In this document: in pieces, positions 42,314 to 50,880 of the stretch | Layout of the letters: each line of letters opens with the position of its first letter | How positions within the stretch are numbered: position 1 is the stretch's first letter | Assembly: GCF_900961225.1 (NCBI RefSeq) | Contig: NZ_CAAHFN010000053.1 | Location: 17,420-81,419, forward strand | Direction of reading: 5' to 3' | From: Modicisalibacter radicis | GTDB taxonomy: Bacteria; Pseudomonadota; Gammaproteobacteria; Pseudomonadales; Halomonadaceae | Length of the DNA stretch: 64,000 nucleotides | Translations under genes and position numbers: made by a program | Notes under the pieces: model-generated | The model's input: the letters and a program-made list of their open reading frames with translations, nothing else | Database searches by the model: none | Told to the model about the DNA's origin: nothing

Positions 42314-42672
42314 GGTGTAGGCTCCCGGTCGTTTCCTGAATAGTGGCTAGTCGCATGGTTCGCGCCTACAGCATAGCGTTTACCGTTCGACACGCGAAAC
42401 AGGCCCACATTGACCGGTCCGGCTCATGGCCTTGATGACTTCAATCAATGTCGGGTGAATATCCGACGTTACCGCGTAACAGAACACTGTTTTAGGAGTA
42501 AGATATGCAGCAATTCCCCGGCGCGACACTTGTGCGCGACAGGGGACACCAGGGCAACGTCGTCGAGCGCGGCTCTCTTGGGAAATTGCCAAAGAATTGC
42601 AGAGATGCCGCATGGCAGCCGATAGCTACTGGTGAAAACTTTCTTGGTAACCTATCCGGCCCCGCCAACACC
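42314..42672 (+). other. Intergenic/leader region before nhaP with an RBS-supported in-frame ATG
   Basis: About 360 nt. An ATG at 42505 has a good RBS (AGGAG, 42494-42498) and is in frame with the antiporter, adding 56 residues. Those codons have visibly lower GC3 (about 62%) than the antiporter body and no family similarity, so the region is treated as leader. A GC-rich segment before 42380 belongs to the divergent promoter of the CMD-family gene. No Fnr or NarL site was found. Confidence 0.4.
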
Positions 42673-44292
42673 ATGGACATACTCAACCTCGTTTTTCTGC
42701 TCACCCTGGCCGTCGGCATCAGCCGAATACTGGCCAACATCATTCCCTTGCCCCTGCCTATCCTGCAGATCCTGATGGGCTGCCTGCTGGCTTCACCGCT
42801 TTTCGGGATGGAAGTCGAGCTGGACCCGGAAATCTTCATGATGCTGTTCATTCCGCCGTTGCTGTTCTACGACGGCTGGAAGATTCCCAAGAAGGAGTTC
42901 ACCGAGCACGGCGGGCAGATCGCCGCCATGTCGCTGCTGCTGGTACTGGTCACGGTGGTGGCGGTGGGCTACTTCATCCACTGGCTGTTGCCTTCGATTC
43001 CGCTGGCGGCCAGCTTCGCGCTGGCCGCCATCCTGTCGCCCACCGATGCGCTGTCGGTGATCGCCATTGCCCAGGGACGCCTGCCGCGCCATATGTCGCA
43101 CCAGCTGGAAGGCGAGGCGATGATGAACGACGCCACGGGGCTGGTCTCGTTCAAGATCGCCATCGCGGCCGCCATGACCGGCGGCTTCTCGTTGCTCTCC
43201 GTGTCCGGCGAGTTCCTGATGGTCGCGCTGGGCGGTCTGCTGATCGGCGGCACGCTGAGCTGGACGGTCGGCAAGATCAAGCAGTGGATGACCGCACGCA
43301 ACCTCTACGATCCGGCCACCTACGTGGTCACGATCCTGCTGCTGCCGTTCGCGGCGTTCTACCTCGCCGAACATGCCGGCATGTCGGGTATTCTCTCGGC
43401 GGTGGCCGCGGGCATGGTGCAGAGTCGTGTCGACATGCTGCCGGTGAAGACCAGCACCCGCATCCTCAATCGCAGCATCTGGGAAATGCTCGACTTCACC
43501 TTCAACGGCGTGGTGTTCCTGCTGCTCGGGCTGCAGTTCCCCGGCATCGTCGAGCGTGTGTGGGCGGATTCCGCCACGCAGAGCTACGCGATGGGTACGC
43601 TGGTGCTCTACGCCGTCGTGCTCATGGCGCTGCTGCTGGCGATCCGCTTTGCCTTCATCTATGCCTATCACTGGATCGAGACCCGCCTGTTCAAGCCGCG
43701 AGCCAAGGGCGGAGAGAACCAGCCGCTGCTGTTGATCACCACCCTCAGCTCGGTGGCCGGCGTGCGTGGGGCGATTACCCTCGCCGGCGTGCTTTCGGTG
43801 CCGTTGTTCATCAATGGCGTGTCTTTTCCCGGGCGCGACCTGATGATCTTTCTGGCGGCCGCGGTGATTATCCTGTCGTTGCTGATCGGCGCGCTGGGCA
43901 TTCCCTACTTTTTGAGATTCCTGTCGCTGAACGACCTCGAGGAGCACGAACGCGAGTTGCTGAAGGCGCGGCAGAGCGCCTCCCAGGCCGCCGTCGACTG
44001 GCTGGAAGAGTGGTCAAAGGCACAATCGAGCGACGAACTCGAACCGAAAGGCTCGGTGACGGCCCGGATCATCGATTCCTATCGTCAGGAAATGCAGGCG
44101 ATGGCAATGGATCGTGACGATCGGGCCGACCAGGCGCGTCAGCTTCACCAACTGGAAACGGATTTGCGCATCCGAGCCATTCAGGCCCAGCGCCGGGAGT
44201 TGTATCGATTGCGCAAGCGGCGGCATATCGATGAACAGATGCTGCAGACCCTGATTCGCGAACTGGATTACGAAGAGGCTGCGCTTCAGTAG
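42673..44292 (+). CDS. Na+/H+ antiporter, CPA1/NhaP type
   Basis: 539 residues from MDILNLVFLLTLAVGISR. About 12 membrane helices span 1-425, with the CPA1 signatures FIPPLLFYDGW (helix 3), ILSPTDALSV and GEAMMNDATGLVSF (the ion-binding Asp region). A cytoplasmic tail of about 110 charged residues follows. It expels Na+ in exchange for H+, in keeping with salt adaptation. The start is uncertain: ATG 42505 has a better RBS but adds residues unlike the family. Confidence 0.88.
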   Translation: MDILNLVFLLTLAVGISRILANIIPLPLPILQILMGCLLASPLFGMEVELDPEIFMMLFIPPLLFYDGWKIPKKEFTEHGGQIAAMSLLLVLVTVVAVGYFIHWLLPSIPLAASFALAAILSPTDALSVIAIAQGRLPRHMSHQLEGEAMMNDATGLVSFKIAIAAAMTGGFSLLSVSGEFLMVALGGLLIGGTLSWTVGKIKQWMTARNLYDPATYVVTILLLPFAAFYLAEHAGMSGILSAVAAGMVQSRVDMLPVKTSTRILNRSIWEMLDFTFNGVVFLLLGLQFPGIVERVWADSATQSYAMGTLVLYAVVLMALLLAIRFAFIYAYHWIETRLFKPRAKGGENQPLLLITTLSSVAGVRGAITLAGVLSVPLFINGVSFPGRDLMIFLAAAVIILSLLIGALGIPYFLRFLSLNDLEEHERELLKARQSASQAAVDWLEEWSKAQSSDELEPKGSVTARIIDSYRQEMQAMAMDRDDRADQARQLHQLETDLRIRAIQAQRRELYRLRKRRHIDEQMLQTLIRELDYEEAALQ

Positions 44293-44298
44293 ACATGA

Positions 44299-44328
44299 AA
44301 AAGCCAGTCGCCGTGGCGACTGGCTTTT
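44299..44328. terminator. Bidirectional rho-independent terminator between nhaP and hmp
   Basis: A perfect 13-bp stem (AAAAGCCAGTCGC / GCGACTGGCTTTT) with a 4-nt loop begins 7 nt after the antiporter stop. The A-run and T-run at the two feet make it usable from both strands, so it can stop nhaP and the convergent hmp. Confidence 0.85.
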
Positions 44329-44377
44329 GCATCAGGATCGGCGGCCGTGTGTCGATGGCCGGCGAGGGGAGGGTGGC

Positions 44378-45562
44378 TCAAGCCGCATGAAGCGGGCGTG
44401 ACGGCCCGAAGTGCTCGTAGTGACGCCGCTCGGCGGGCACGCCGAGCTCTTGCAGCGCCTCGTCGACCGCGGTCATGAAGCCCTGTGGACCGACGAAATA
44501 GCATTCGGGTGAGCCGTCGGGCAGGTGGCGCTCCAGCAACTCGCGGTTGACGCGGCCGATGTGGTCGGCCCGGCCGTCCCCTTCACCCCGTTCGTAGAGG
44601 GTCACCGATGTCAATGTGCCGGGGTAGTCCTTCTTGGCCAGGGCATCCAGTTCATCGGCGAAGGCATGCTGTTCGCGCTCCTGGGCGGCATGCACATAAA
44701 CGACCTGGCGCCCCTGCTCGAGCGCGCGGCACGCCATGGGCAACATGGGGGTCTGGCCGACACCGCCGCTGATCAGCATCACCGGGGAGGTGGTCTCGTC
44801 GAGGATCAGCTGTCCCGATGGCTGAAGAAGTTCCAGCTCGTCGCCGACATCCAGCGTGTCGTGGAAATGCTGGCTGACTTTGCCGCCGGGTTCGCGCTTT
44901 ATCGAGAGGCGATAGCTTTCGCCGTTGGGAATGCCGGACAGGCTGTAGTGGCGATGAACCGTTTCGCCATCGATGGACAGCTTCAGGCCGATGAATTGCC
45001 CGGGCTGATAATCGGCGACCGGTCCGCCATCGACCGGTTTCAGCACGAACGAGCGAATCACCGCGCTTTCCTGGCGGGTCTCGGCAATACGGAATAGCCG
45101 GGTGCCGCGCCAACCGCCGGGGCGCTCGGCGAATTCCCGGTAGCTGGCGTCCTCCAGCTCGATCAGCAGTGTCGCCAGTTCCTGGTAAAGGGCGCCCCAG
45201 GCATCCGCCACCTCGGGCGTGACCGCATCGCCCAGGACTTCCCCTATGGCGACCATCAGGCACTCGCCGACTATGGGATATTGATCGGGCTGTATCCCCA
45301 GCGACACATGCTTGCTGACCACCGTGGCCATTGCCGTCCTGACCTTCTCGGGCTCCTTGCGCAGTTGCACGTAGGCCAGCACGGAGCTGGCGAGGGCCCT
45401 GGGCTGCCCGCCATCCGCCTGGTGAGTCTGATTGAAGAAGGGCGCTACCTCCGGGTAGCGTTCGAACATCAGCGGATAGAATTGCCGGGTGATGGTGTCG
45501 AGGTGTTCCGCCACGACCGGGGCCGTGGCATCGATGATGCGTTCCTGTTCAGCTGTCAACAT
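44378..45562 (-). CDS. hmp: Flavohemoglobin (nitric oxide dioxygenase)
   Basis: 394 residues. The globin domain (about 1-138) has the proximal histidine in SKHVSLGI (about 84). The FAD domain has RHYSLSG and the NAD domain GGVGQTPM. It oxidises NO to nitrate with oxygen and NADH, protecting cells at the oxic-anoxic switch. It lies between the NhaP antiporter and narG. It is transcribed in the same direction as narG with 201 nt between, so it may have its own promoter. Confidence 0.96.
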   Translation of the reverse strand: MLTAEQERIIDATAPVVAEHLDTITRQFYPLMFERYPEVAPFFNQTHQADGGQPRALASSVLAYVQLRKEPEKVRTAMATVVSKHVSLGIQPDQYPIVGECLMVAIGEVLGDAVTPEVADAWGALYQELATLLIELEDASYREFAERPGGWRGTRLFRIAETRQESAVIRSFVLKPVDGGPVADYQPGQFIGLKLSIDGETVHRHYSLSGIPNGESYRLSIKREPGGKVSQHFHDTLDVGDELELLQPSGQLILDETTSPVMLISGGVGQTPMLPMACRALEQGRQVVYVHAAQEREQHAFADELDALAKKDYPGTLTSVTLYERGEGDGRADHIGRVNRELLERHLPDGSPECYFVGPQGFMTAVDEALQELGVPAERRHYEHFGPSRPLHAA

Positions 45563-45716
45563 AGGGTAATTCCTCTCAAGCTTCCGGGCGCCTGGCGATC
45601 ATCGGCCGGCCAGGCTGATGGTTCGTTTTATTGGACGAAGGCAGTTGAAATGACCGTTGCTGTCAAGCGGTGCGCTTACATCGGCATCACGGTCGGGTGG
45701 TAAACCGTGGCGAACG

Positions 45717-45744
45717 GAATTGCCCCATTTCCATGGGGCAATTC
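45717..45744 (-). terminator. Hairpin downstream of narG
   Basis: A perfect 10-bp stem (GAATTGCCCC / GGGGCAATTC) with an 8-nt loop, 20-47 nt after the narG stop on the minus strand. There is no T-run, so it may be a processing or attenuation structure more than a classical terminator. It still suggests that narG is transcribed alone. Confidence 0.55.
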
Positions 45745-45763
45745 GTTGGCGGGCGAGGAAGCT

Positions 45764-48700
45764 TCAGCCTTCCACTTTACTCTGCACGCTGTCGTTGCCT
45801 TCGCCGTCCAGCCAGTCGACATGGTGCATCTTGCGCACGATGACGAATTCGTCACGGTTGGAACCCACGGTGCCGTAGTAGTTGAAGCTGTAGGACAACT
45901 GGGCGTAGCCGCCGATCATGTGAGTCGGCTTGGGGCACACGCGGGTCACCGAGTTGTGGATGCCGCCGCGGGTGCCGGTCACTTCCGATCCGGGCACGTT
46001 CACGATGCGCTCCTGGGCGTGGTACATCATCGCCATGCCGTTCTTGACCCGCTGGCTGACCACCGCCCGGGCGGCGATCGCGCCGTTGGCGTTGTACAGC
46101 TCGATCCAGTCGTTGTCCTCCACGCCGATGGCGCGTGCGTCGTCTTCGGACAGCCAGACGATGGGGCCACCGCGCGACAGCGTCAGCATCAGCAGGTTGT
46201 CGCTGTAAGTGGAGTGAATGCCCCACTTCTGGTGCGGGGTGATCCAGTTCAGCGCGATCTCGGGGTTGCCGTTGCTCTTGTGCTCCGTGATGCCGGTCAT
46301 CGCCTTGGTGTTGATCGGCGGGCGGTAGACCAGCAGGCTCTCGCCGAAGGCACGCATCCAGGGGTGATCCTGATAGAACTGCTGGCGGCCGGTCACGGTG
46401 CGCCACGGAATCAGTTCGTGGACATTGGTGTAACCCGCGTTGTACGACACGTGCTCGTCCTCGAGCCCCGACCAGGTGGGGCTGGAGATGATCTTGCGTG
46501 GCTGGGCGACGATGTCGCGAAAGCGGATCTTCTCCTCGTGCTTGGGCAGCGCCAGGTGGGCGTGCTCGCGGCCGGTGATCTTCGACAGCGCATTCCAGGC
46601 CTTGACCGCCACGTTGCCGTTGGTCTCGGGAGCCAGCGTCAGGATCATCTCGGCGGCATCGATGGCCGTCTCGATCCTGGGTCGGCCTTCGGCCGGGCCC
46701 TCGCTCTTGCGCTGGTTGAGCTTGCCGAGCAGCTCGACTTCGGGCTGGGTCTGCCAACTGATGCCCTTGCCGCCGTTGCCCAGGGTGTCGAGCAGCGGGC
46801 CCACCGAGGTGAAGCGCTCATAGGTCGCCGGATAGTCACGCTGCACCGCGATCAGGTGCGGCAGGGTCTTGCCGGGAATCGGCTCGCATTCGCCTTTCTT
46901 CCAGTCCTTGACCTCGGCCTGGGCCAGTTCTGCCGGCGAGTCGTGCTGCATGGGCAGGGTGACGATGTCGGTCTCCTGGCCCAGGTGACCCTCGCAGACC
47001 CTGGAGAACGCCTTGGCGATGCCCTTGTAGATGTCCCAGTCGCTGCGCGCTTCCCAGGCCGGATCGGTGGCCGCGGTCAGCGGGTGGATGAACGGGTGCA
47101 TGTCCGAGGTGTTGAGGTCGTCCTTCTCGTACCAGGTCGCCGTCGGCAGTACCACGTCGGAATAGAGACAGGTGGTGGACATGCGGAAGTCCAGGGTCAC
47201 CAGCAGGTCGACCTTGCCCTCCGGCGCGTCCTCGTGCCAGGTGACTTCCTCGGGCAGCGTGCCGTCCGTGTCGCCCAGATCCTTGCCCTGCAGGCCATGC
47301 TTGGTACCCAGCAGGTACTTGAGCATGTACTCGTGGCCCTTGCCGGAGGAGCCGAGCAGGTTGGAGCGCCACACGAACAGGTTGCGCGGGAAGTTCTGCG
47401 GGCTGTCCGGGTCCTCGGCGGCGAAGCGCAGGTTGCCGCTCTTGAGCTGGGCGACCACATAGTCGGCCGGATCGACACCGGCGACGCGGGCGGCCTCGGC
47501 GAGCTGCAGCGGGTTGGTGTCGAGCTGCGGCGCGGAGGGCAGCCATCCCATGCGCTCGGCACGCACGTTGAAGTCGATCAGGCTGCCCGAGAAGTCCTCG
47601 CGACGCGCCATGGGCGAGAGCAGTTCGCTGATCTCGAGCTTCTCGTAGCGCCACTGGCTGGAGTGGTTGTAGAAGAACGAAGTGCCGTTCATGTGACGCG
47701 GCGGACGCTGCCAGTCGAGGCCGAAGGCCAGCGGGGTCCAGCCGGTCTGCGGGCGCAGCTTCTCCTGGCCCACGTAGTGCGCCCAGCCGCCGCCGCTCTG
47801 GCCGATGCAACCGCACAGGATCAGCATGTTGATCAGGCCGCGGTAGTTCATGTCCATGTGGTACCAGTGGTTCATCCCGGCACCGACGATGATCATGCTG
47901 CGGCCATGGGTCTTGTCGGCGGTGTCCGCGAACTCTCGCGCCAGACGGATGGCCTGCGCGGCGGGCACGCCGGTTATCCGCTCCTGCCAGGCGGGGGTGT
48001 ACGGACGCACCTGGTCGTAGGCGGTGGCGCCGTCGTCCTCGCCCTCGGCGCCCAGGCCGCGGTCGATGCCGTAGTTGGCGACCATCAGGTCGAACACGGT
48101 CACCGCCAGCACCTCGCGACCGTCGGCCAGCGCCAGGCGCTTGGCCGGCAGGTTGTGATAGAGCACGTCGTTGCCGGCGACATGATCGAAGTGTTCGTGG
48201 GCGATGCCGCCGAAGTAGGGGAAGCCGACCCTGGCGACGCTGTCATGGCTCTCGGCCAGCGACAGCTGCAGGGAGACATCATTGCCCTCGGCGTCGAGCG
48301 GCTCGAGGTTCCAGCGGCCTTCGCCGCCTTCCTTCTCGCCCCAGCGGAAGCCGATGGAGCCGCGCGGTACCACCAGGCGATTGCCGGTCGCGTCCCAGGC
48401 CACGGTCTTCCAATCCGGGTTGTTGTCCTGGCCCAGGTTGGCGTCGAAGTCGCTGGCGCGCAGCTGCTTGCCGGGGGCGAAGCTGCCGTCCTCGCGCGCT
48501 TCCAGCTCGACCAGGAACGGCATGTCGGTATAGCGACGCACGTAGTCGGTGAAGTAGGCGCTGGGCCTGTCGAGGTGGAATTCCTTGAGGATCACGTGGC
48601 CCATGGCCATCGCCAGTGCCGCGTCGGTACCCTGCTTGGGGCTCAGCCACTCGTCGCACAGCTTGGCGACCTCGGCATAGTCCGGGGTGATGGCGACGGT

Positions 48701-49531
48701 CTTGGTGCCCTTGTAGCGCACCTCGGTGAAGAAGTGGGCATCGGGGGTGCGCGTCTGCGGGACGTTGGAGCCCCAGGCGATGATGTAGTTCGAGTTGTAC
48801 CAGTCGGCGGACTCGGGCACGTCGGTCTGCTCGCCCCAGGTCATCGGCGAGGCCGGCGGCAGATCGCAGTACCAGTCGTAGAACGACAGGCACACCCCGC
48901 CGATCAGCGACAGGTAGCGCGCGCCGGCGGCATAGGAGACCATCGACATCGCCGGGATCGGCGAGAAGCCGATGATGCGGTCCGGGCCGTACTGCTTGGC
49001 GGTGTAGACGTTGGACGCCGCGATCAGGGTTTCCAGCTCGTCCCAGTCGGCCCTTACGAAGCCGCCCATGCCGCGAACCTTCTTGTACTGCGCGGTCTTC
49101 TCGGGGTTCTCGACGATGGAGGCCCAGGCCAGCACCGGATCGACGTGCTGGGCCAGCGCCTCGCGCCACAGCTTGATCAGGCGCTTGCGCACCAGCGGGT
49201 ACTTGAGACGGTTGGCGCTGTAGAGGTACCAGGAATAGCTGGCGCCGCGCGGGCAGCCGCGCGGTTCGTGATTGGGCAGGTCGGGGCGGGTGCGCGGGTA
49301 GTCGGTCTGCTGGGTTTCCCAGGTGACCAGGCCGTTCTTGACATAGATCTTCCAGCTGCAGGAGCCGGTACAGTTCACCCCGTGGGTGGAGCGCACGACC
49401 TTGTCGTGCTGCCAGCGAGCGCGATAGCCGTCTTCCCAGTCGCGGGTTTCGTCGCGGGTCTCGCCATGGCCATTGGCAAATGCCTCACGGGGCTTGCCCA
49501 GATACTGCAGTCGGTCGAGAAAATGGCTCAT
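45764..49531 (-). CDS. narG: Respiratory nitrate reductase alpha subunit
   Basis: 1255 residues, the normal NarG length (E. coli 1247). The N-terminal [4Fe-4S] ligands are H50, C54 and C58 (HGVNCTGSC) and a later Cys in EPRGCPRG. The Moco aspartate lies in SADWYNS, before YIIAWGSNVPQTRTPDAHF. It reduces nitrate at the inner face of the membrane. narH does not follow: the next gene is hmp, and narHJI lies about 10.7 kb away in the same orientation. narG has its own Fnr/NarL promoter. A 1327-codon open frame on the opposite strand is an artefact of high GC. Confidence 0.98.
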   Translation of the reverse strand: MSHFLDRLQYLGKPREAFANGHGETRDETRDWEDGYRARWQHDKVVRSTHGVNCTGSCSWKIYVKNGLVTWETQQTDYPRTRPDLPNHEPRGCPRGASYSWYLYSANRLKYPLVRKRLIKLWREALAQHVDPVLAWASIVENPEKTAQYKKVRGMGGFVRADWDELETLIAASNVYTAKQYGPDRIIGFSPIPAMSMVSYAAGARYLSLIGGVCLSFYDWYCDLPPASPMTWGEQTDVPESADWYNSNYIIAWGSNVPQTRTPDAHFFTEVRYKGTKTVAITPDYAEVAKLCDEWLSPKQGTDAALAMAMGHVILKEFHLDRPSAYFTDYVRRYTDMPFLVELEAREDGSFAPGKQLRASDFDANLGQDNNPDWKTVAWDATGNRLVVPRGSIGFRWGEKEGGEGRWNLEPLDAEGNDVSLQLSLAESHDSVARVGFPYFGGIAHEHFDHVAGNDVLYHNLPAKRLALADGREVLAVTVFDLMVANYGIDRGLGAEGEDDGATAYDQVRPYTPAWQERITGVPAAQAIRLAREFADTADKTHGRSMIIVGAGMNHWYHMDMNYRGLINMLILCGCIGQSGGGWAHYVGQEKLRPQTGWTPLAFGLDWQRPPRHMNGTSFFYNHSSQWRYEKLEISELLSPMARREDFSGSLIDFNVRAERMGWLPSAPQLDTNPLQLAEAARVAGVDPADYVVAQLKSGNLRFAAEDPDSPQNFPRNLFVWRSNLLGSSGKGHEYMLKYLLGTKHGLQGKDLGDTDGTLPEEVTWHEDAPEGKVDLLVTLDFRMSTTCLYSDVVLPTATWYEKDDLNTSDMHPFIHPLTAATDPAWEARSDWDIYKGIAKAFSRVCEGHLGQETDIVTLPMQHDSPAELAQAEVKDWKKGECEPIPGKTLPHLIAVQRDYPATYERFTSVGPLLDTLGNGGKGISWQTQPEVELLGKLNQRKSEGPAEGRPRIETAIDAAEMILTLAPETNGNVAVKAWNALSKITGREHAHLALPKHEEKIRFRDIVAQPRKIISSPTWSGLEDEHVSYNAGYTNVHELIPWRTVTGRQQFYQDHPWMRAFGESLLVYRPPINTKAMTGITEHKSNGNPEIALNWITPHQKWGIHSTYSDNLLMLTLSRGGPIVWLSEDDARAIGVEDNDWIELYNANGAIAARAVVSQRVKNGMAMMYHAQERIVNVPGSEVTGTRGGIHNSVTRVCPKPTHMIGGYAQLSYSFNYYGTVGSNRDEFVIVRKMHHVDWLDGEGNDSVQSKVEG

Positions 49532-49658
49532 TGTATCTTGCCCTCTATGGAGTCCGGTCAGGAGTCAGGGAGTCGTCTCGGTCACATCGCCGGGGCCAAG
49601 AGGTGTGGCTGCGCCAGCTGGCTTGCCATGGCGAACCTCCCATGCTTGAACTGCACCC

Positions 49659-49700
49659 ACCATAAGGAGCCCGTGCGGGGTCGATTTTGATTTCAGTCAA
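49659..49700 (-). promoter_or_regulatory. Class II Fnr promoter of narG
   Basis: TTGATTTCAGTCAA (49687-49700) matches the Fnr consensus at nine of ten positions. The -10 TATGGT on the minus strand (49659-49664) is at the expected distance for a site at -41.5. The start would be near 49652, giving a leader of about 120 nt. Confidence 0.75.
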
Positions 49701-49737
49701 GTTGCGCGGTGGGGTGCCATGGCGAGGGTAGCCTGGC

Positions 49738-49753
49738 TACTCCTTAGGAGGTA
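49738..49753. promoter_or_regulatory. NarL-type 7-2-7 site between narG and fnr
   Basis: TACTCCTTAGGAGGTA, identical to the site at 38502-38517. It is 52 bp from the narG Fnr centre. A second, weaker heptamer pair (TACCTCCAAAGGGCTA at 49942-49957) lies nearer fnr. The rest of 49754-50032 holds no gene; it is presumably the fnr promoter. Confidence 0.7.
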
Positions 49754-50032
49754 GTGAGGGGTAATGACCCAAGCTGCTGATTGATATGAATATTCGTGGC
49801 TCCTTTGCCGGTTCTGATCGACGGCTGCCCGGTTTCCGGCGCATTCGGGGTAGGTCATGTTCTCCACTGCTATCGGAGGCGTGCGGTGAACGGGGCAGGA
49901 TGCCGGGCATCTGCTCGCTTACCTCGCAATATCACCCCGGCTACCTCCAAAGGGCTATCGGGGTCGGAGCGGGTATTAGGTAGCATCAGGGGCATGATGT
50001 TGCGGAACCCCCGCAGGAAGGAGAAACACGCC

Positions 50033-50779
50033 ATGACCCGCATTGCCACGCTGAGCGAATCGCGCGATAGCTGCCACAACTGTCGCCTGCGCACGCTGTG
50101 CCTGCCCGACAACCTGCCGAAGGATGACATCGGCAAGCTGGAAGGGATCGTGCAGCGTCGCAAGCCGGTATCCCGGGGTGACTATCTGTTCCAGGCCGGG
50201 CAGCGGTTCAACTCGATCTACGCGGTGCGCACCGGGGCCGTGAAGACCTCGACCCTGATGGCCAATGGCGACGAACATATCTCGGGGTTTCATCTGCCGG
50301 GTGAAGTCATCGGCCTGGATGCCATCGTCTCGCGGGATCACCCGTCGAGCGCGATCGCCCTGGAAACGGCCAGCATCTGCGAGATTCCCTACGCCGAACT
50401 GGAAACCCTGAGCGATCGCACGCCGTCCCTGCAGCATCGGCTGATGCGCATCATGAGCCGCGAACTGCTCGCCGAGCAGAGCACCAATCATCTACTCTCG
50501 CGTCGTTCCGCCGAACAGCGCCTGGCCGTCGTGCTGCTCAAGTTCTCGGAGCGCTTCGCCGAACGGGGTCTCTCGGCGCTGCGCTTTCGCCTGCCGATGT
50601 CGCGCCTCGACCTGGGCAACTACCTGGGCCTGGTGCCCGAGACCATGAGTCGCACCTTCCGCCGCCTGGAGGAGCAGGGCCTGGTCGGCATCGCCGGAAA
50701 GGAGATCGAGATCGTCGATAGCGGCGCGATGCAGGCACTGGCCTTCGGCGCGGAAGGCTCGCAGGTGGCGCGGGCCTGA
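50033..50779 (+). CDS. fnr: Fnr/Anr oxygen-sensing transcription regulator
   Basis: 248 residues. The [4Fe-4S] cysteines are C14, C17 and C23 (CHNCRLRTLC) plus C116 (ASICEIPY), the exact spacing of E. coli FNR. The recognition helix PETMSRTFRRL keeps E..SR. ATG 50033 has a strong RBS (AGGAAGGAG); the longer reading from 49796 has none. It is the only regulator in the window able to sense oxygen through a cluster, so it is the likely activator of the Fnr sites listed here. In Pseudomonas the same protein is called Anr. Confidence 0.95.
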   Translation: MTRIATLSESRDSCHNCRLRTLCLPDNLPKDDIGKLEGIVQRRKPVSRGDYLFQAGQRFNSIYAVRTGAVKTSTLMANGDEHISGFHLPGEVIGLDAIVSRDHPSSAIALETASICEIPYAELETLSDRTPSLQHRLMRIMSRELLAEQSTNHLLSRRSAEQRLAVVLLKFSERFAERGLSALRFRLPMSRLDLGNYLGLVPETMSRTFRRLEEQGLVGIAGKEIEIVDSGAMQALAFGAEGSQVARA

Positions 50780-50807
50780 GCGCGAGCGGGATGCATCGCG
50801 TGACGGC

Positions 50808-50849
50808 GTGACTTCAGTCAACCTGGCCGCCCGCAGCGGGCGCTAGAGT
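50808..50849 (+). promoter_or_regulatory. Fnr-type promoter of the hemN-like gene
   Basis: GTGACTTCAGTCAA (50808-50821) matches the consensus less well (seven of ten), but the -10 TAGAGT (50844-50849) is placed exactly for a -41.5 centre, giving a start near 50856. The proposed ATG at 50881 is 25 nt downstream. Confidence 0.55.
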
Positions 50850-50880
50850 GAGTCTGGATATACTCGCTCTGGTAATCGAA

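Noticed and set aside
42793..43947. Long minus-strand open frame inside the NhaP antiporter
   Set aside because: Its composition is His/Gln/Arg-rich and unlike a protein, and it covers conserved antiporter helices. It is a shadow frame.
45643..45655. A NorR-like element (GGT-N7-ACT on the minus strand) upstream of hmp
   Set aside because: Only one copy, with one mismatch, and no GG-N10-GC sigma-54 promoter was found before hmp, so NorR control is not supported.
45707..49690. A 1327-codon open frame antisense to narG
   Set aside because: It mirrors narG codon for codon, has low-complexity Gly/Val/Asp/His composition and no family similarity. In very GC-rich genes the opposite strand commonly lacks stops.
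49942..49957. NarL-like heptamer pair before fnr (TACCTCCAAAGGGCTA)
   Set aside because: Two mismatches from the consensus and no fixed spacing to a promoter element; noted only as a weak candidate.
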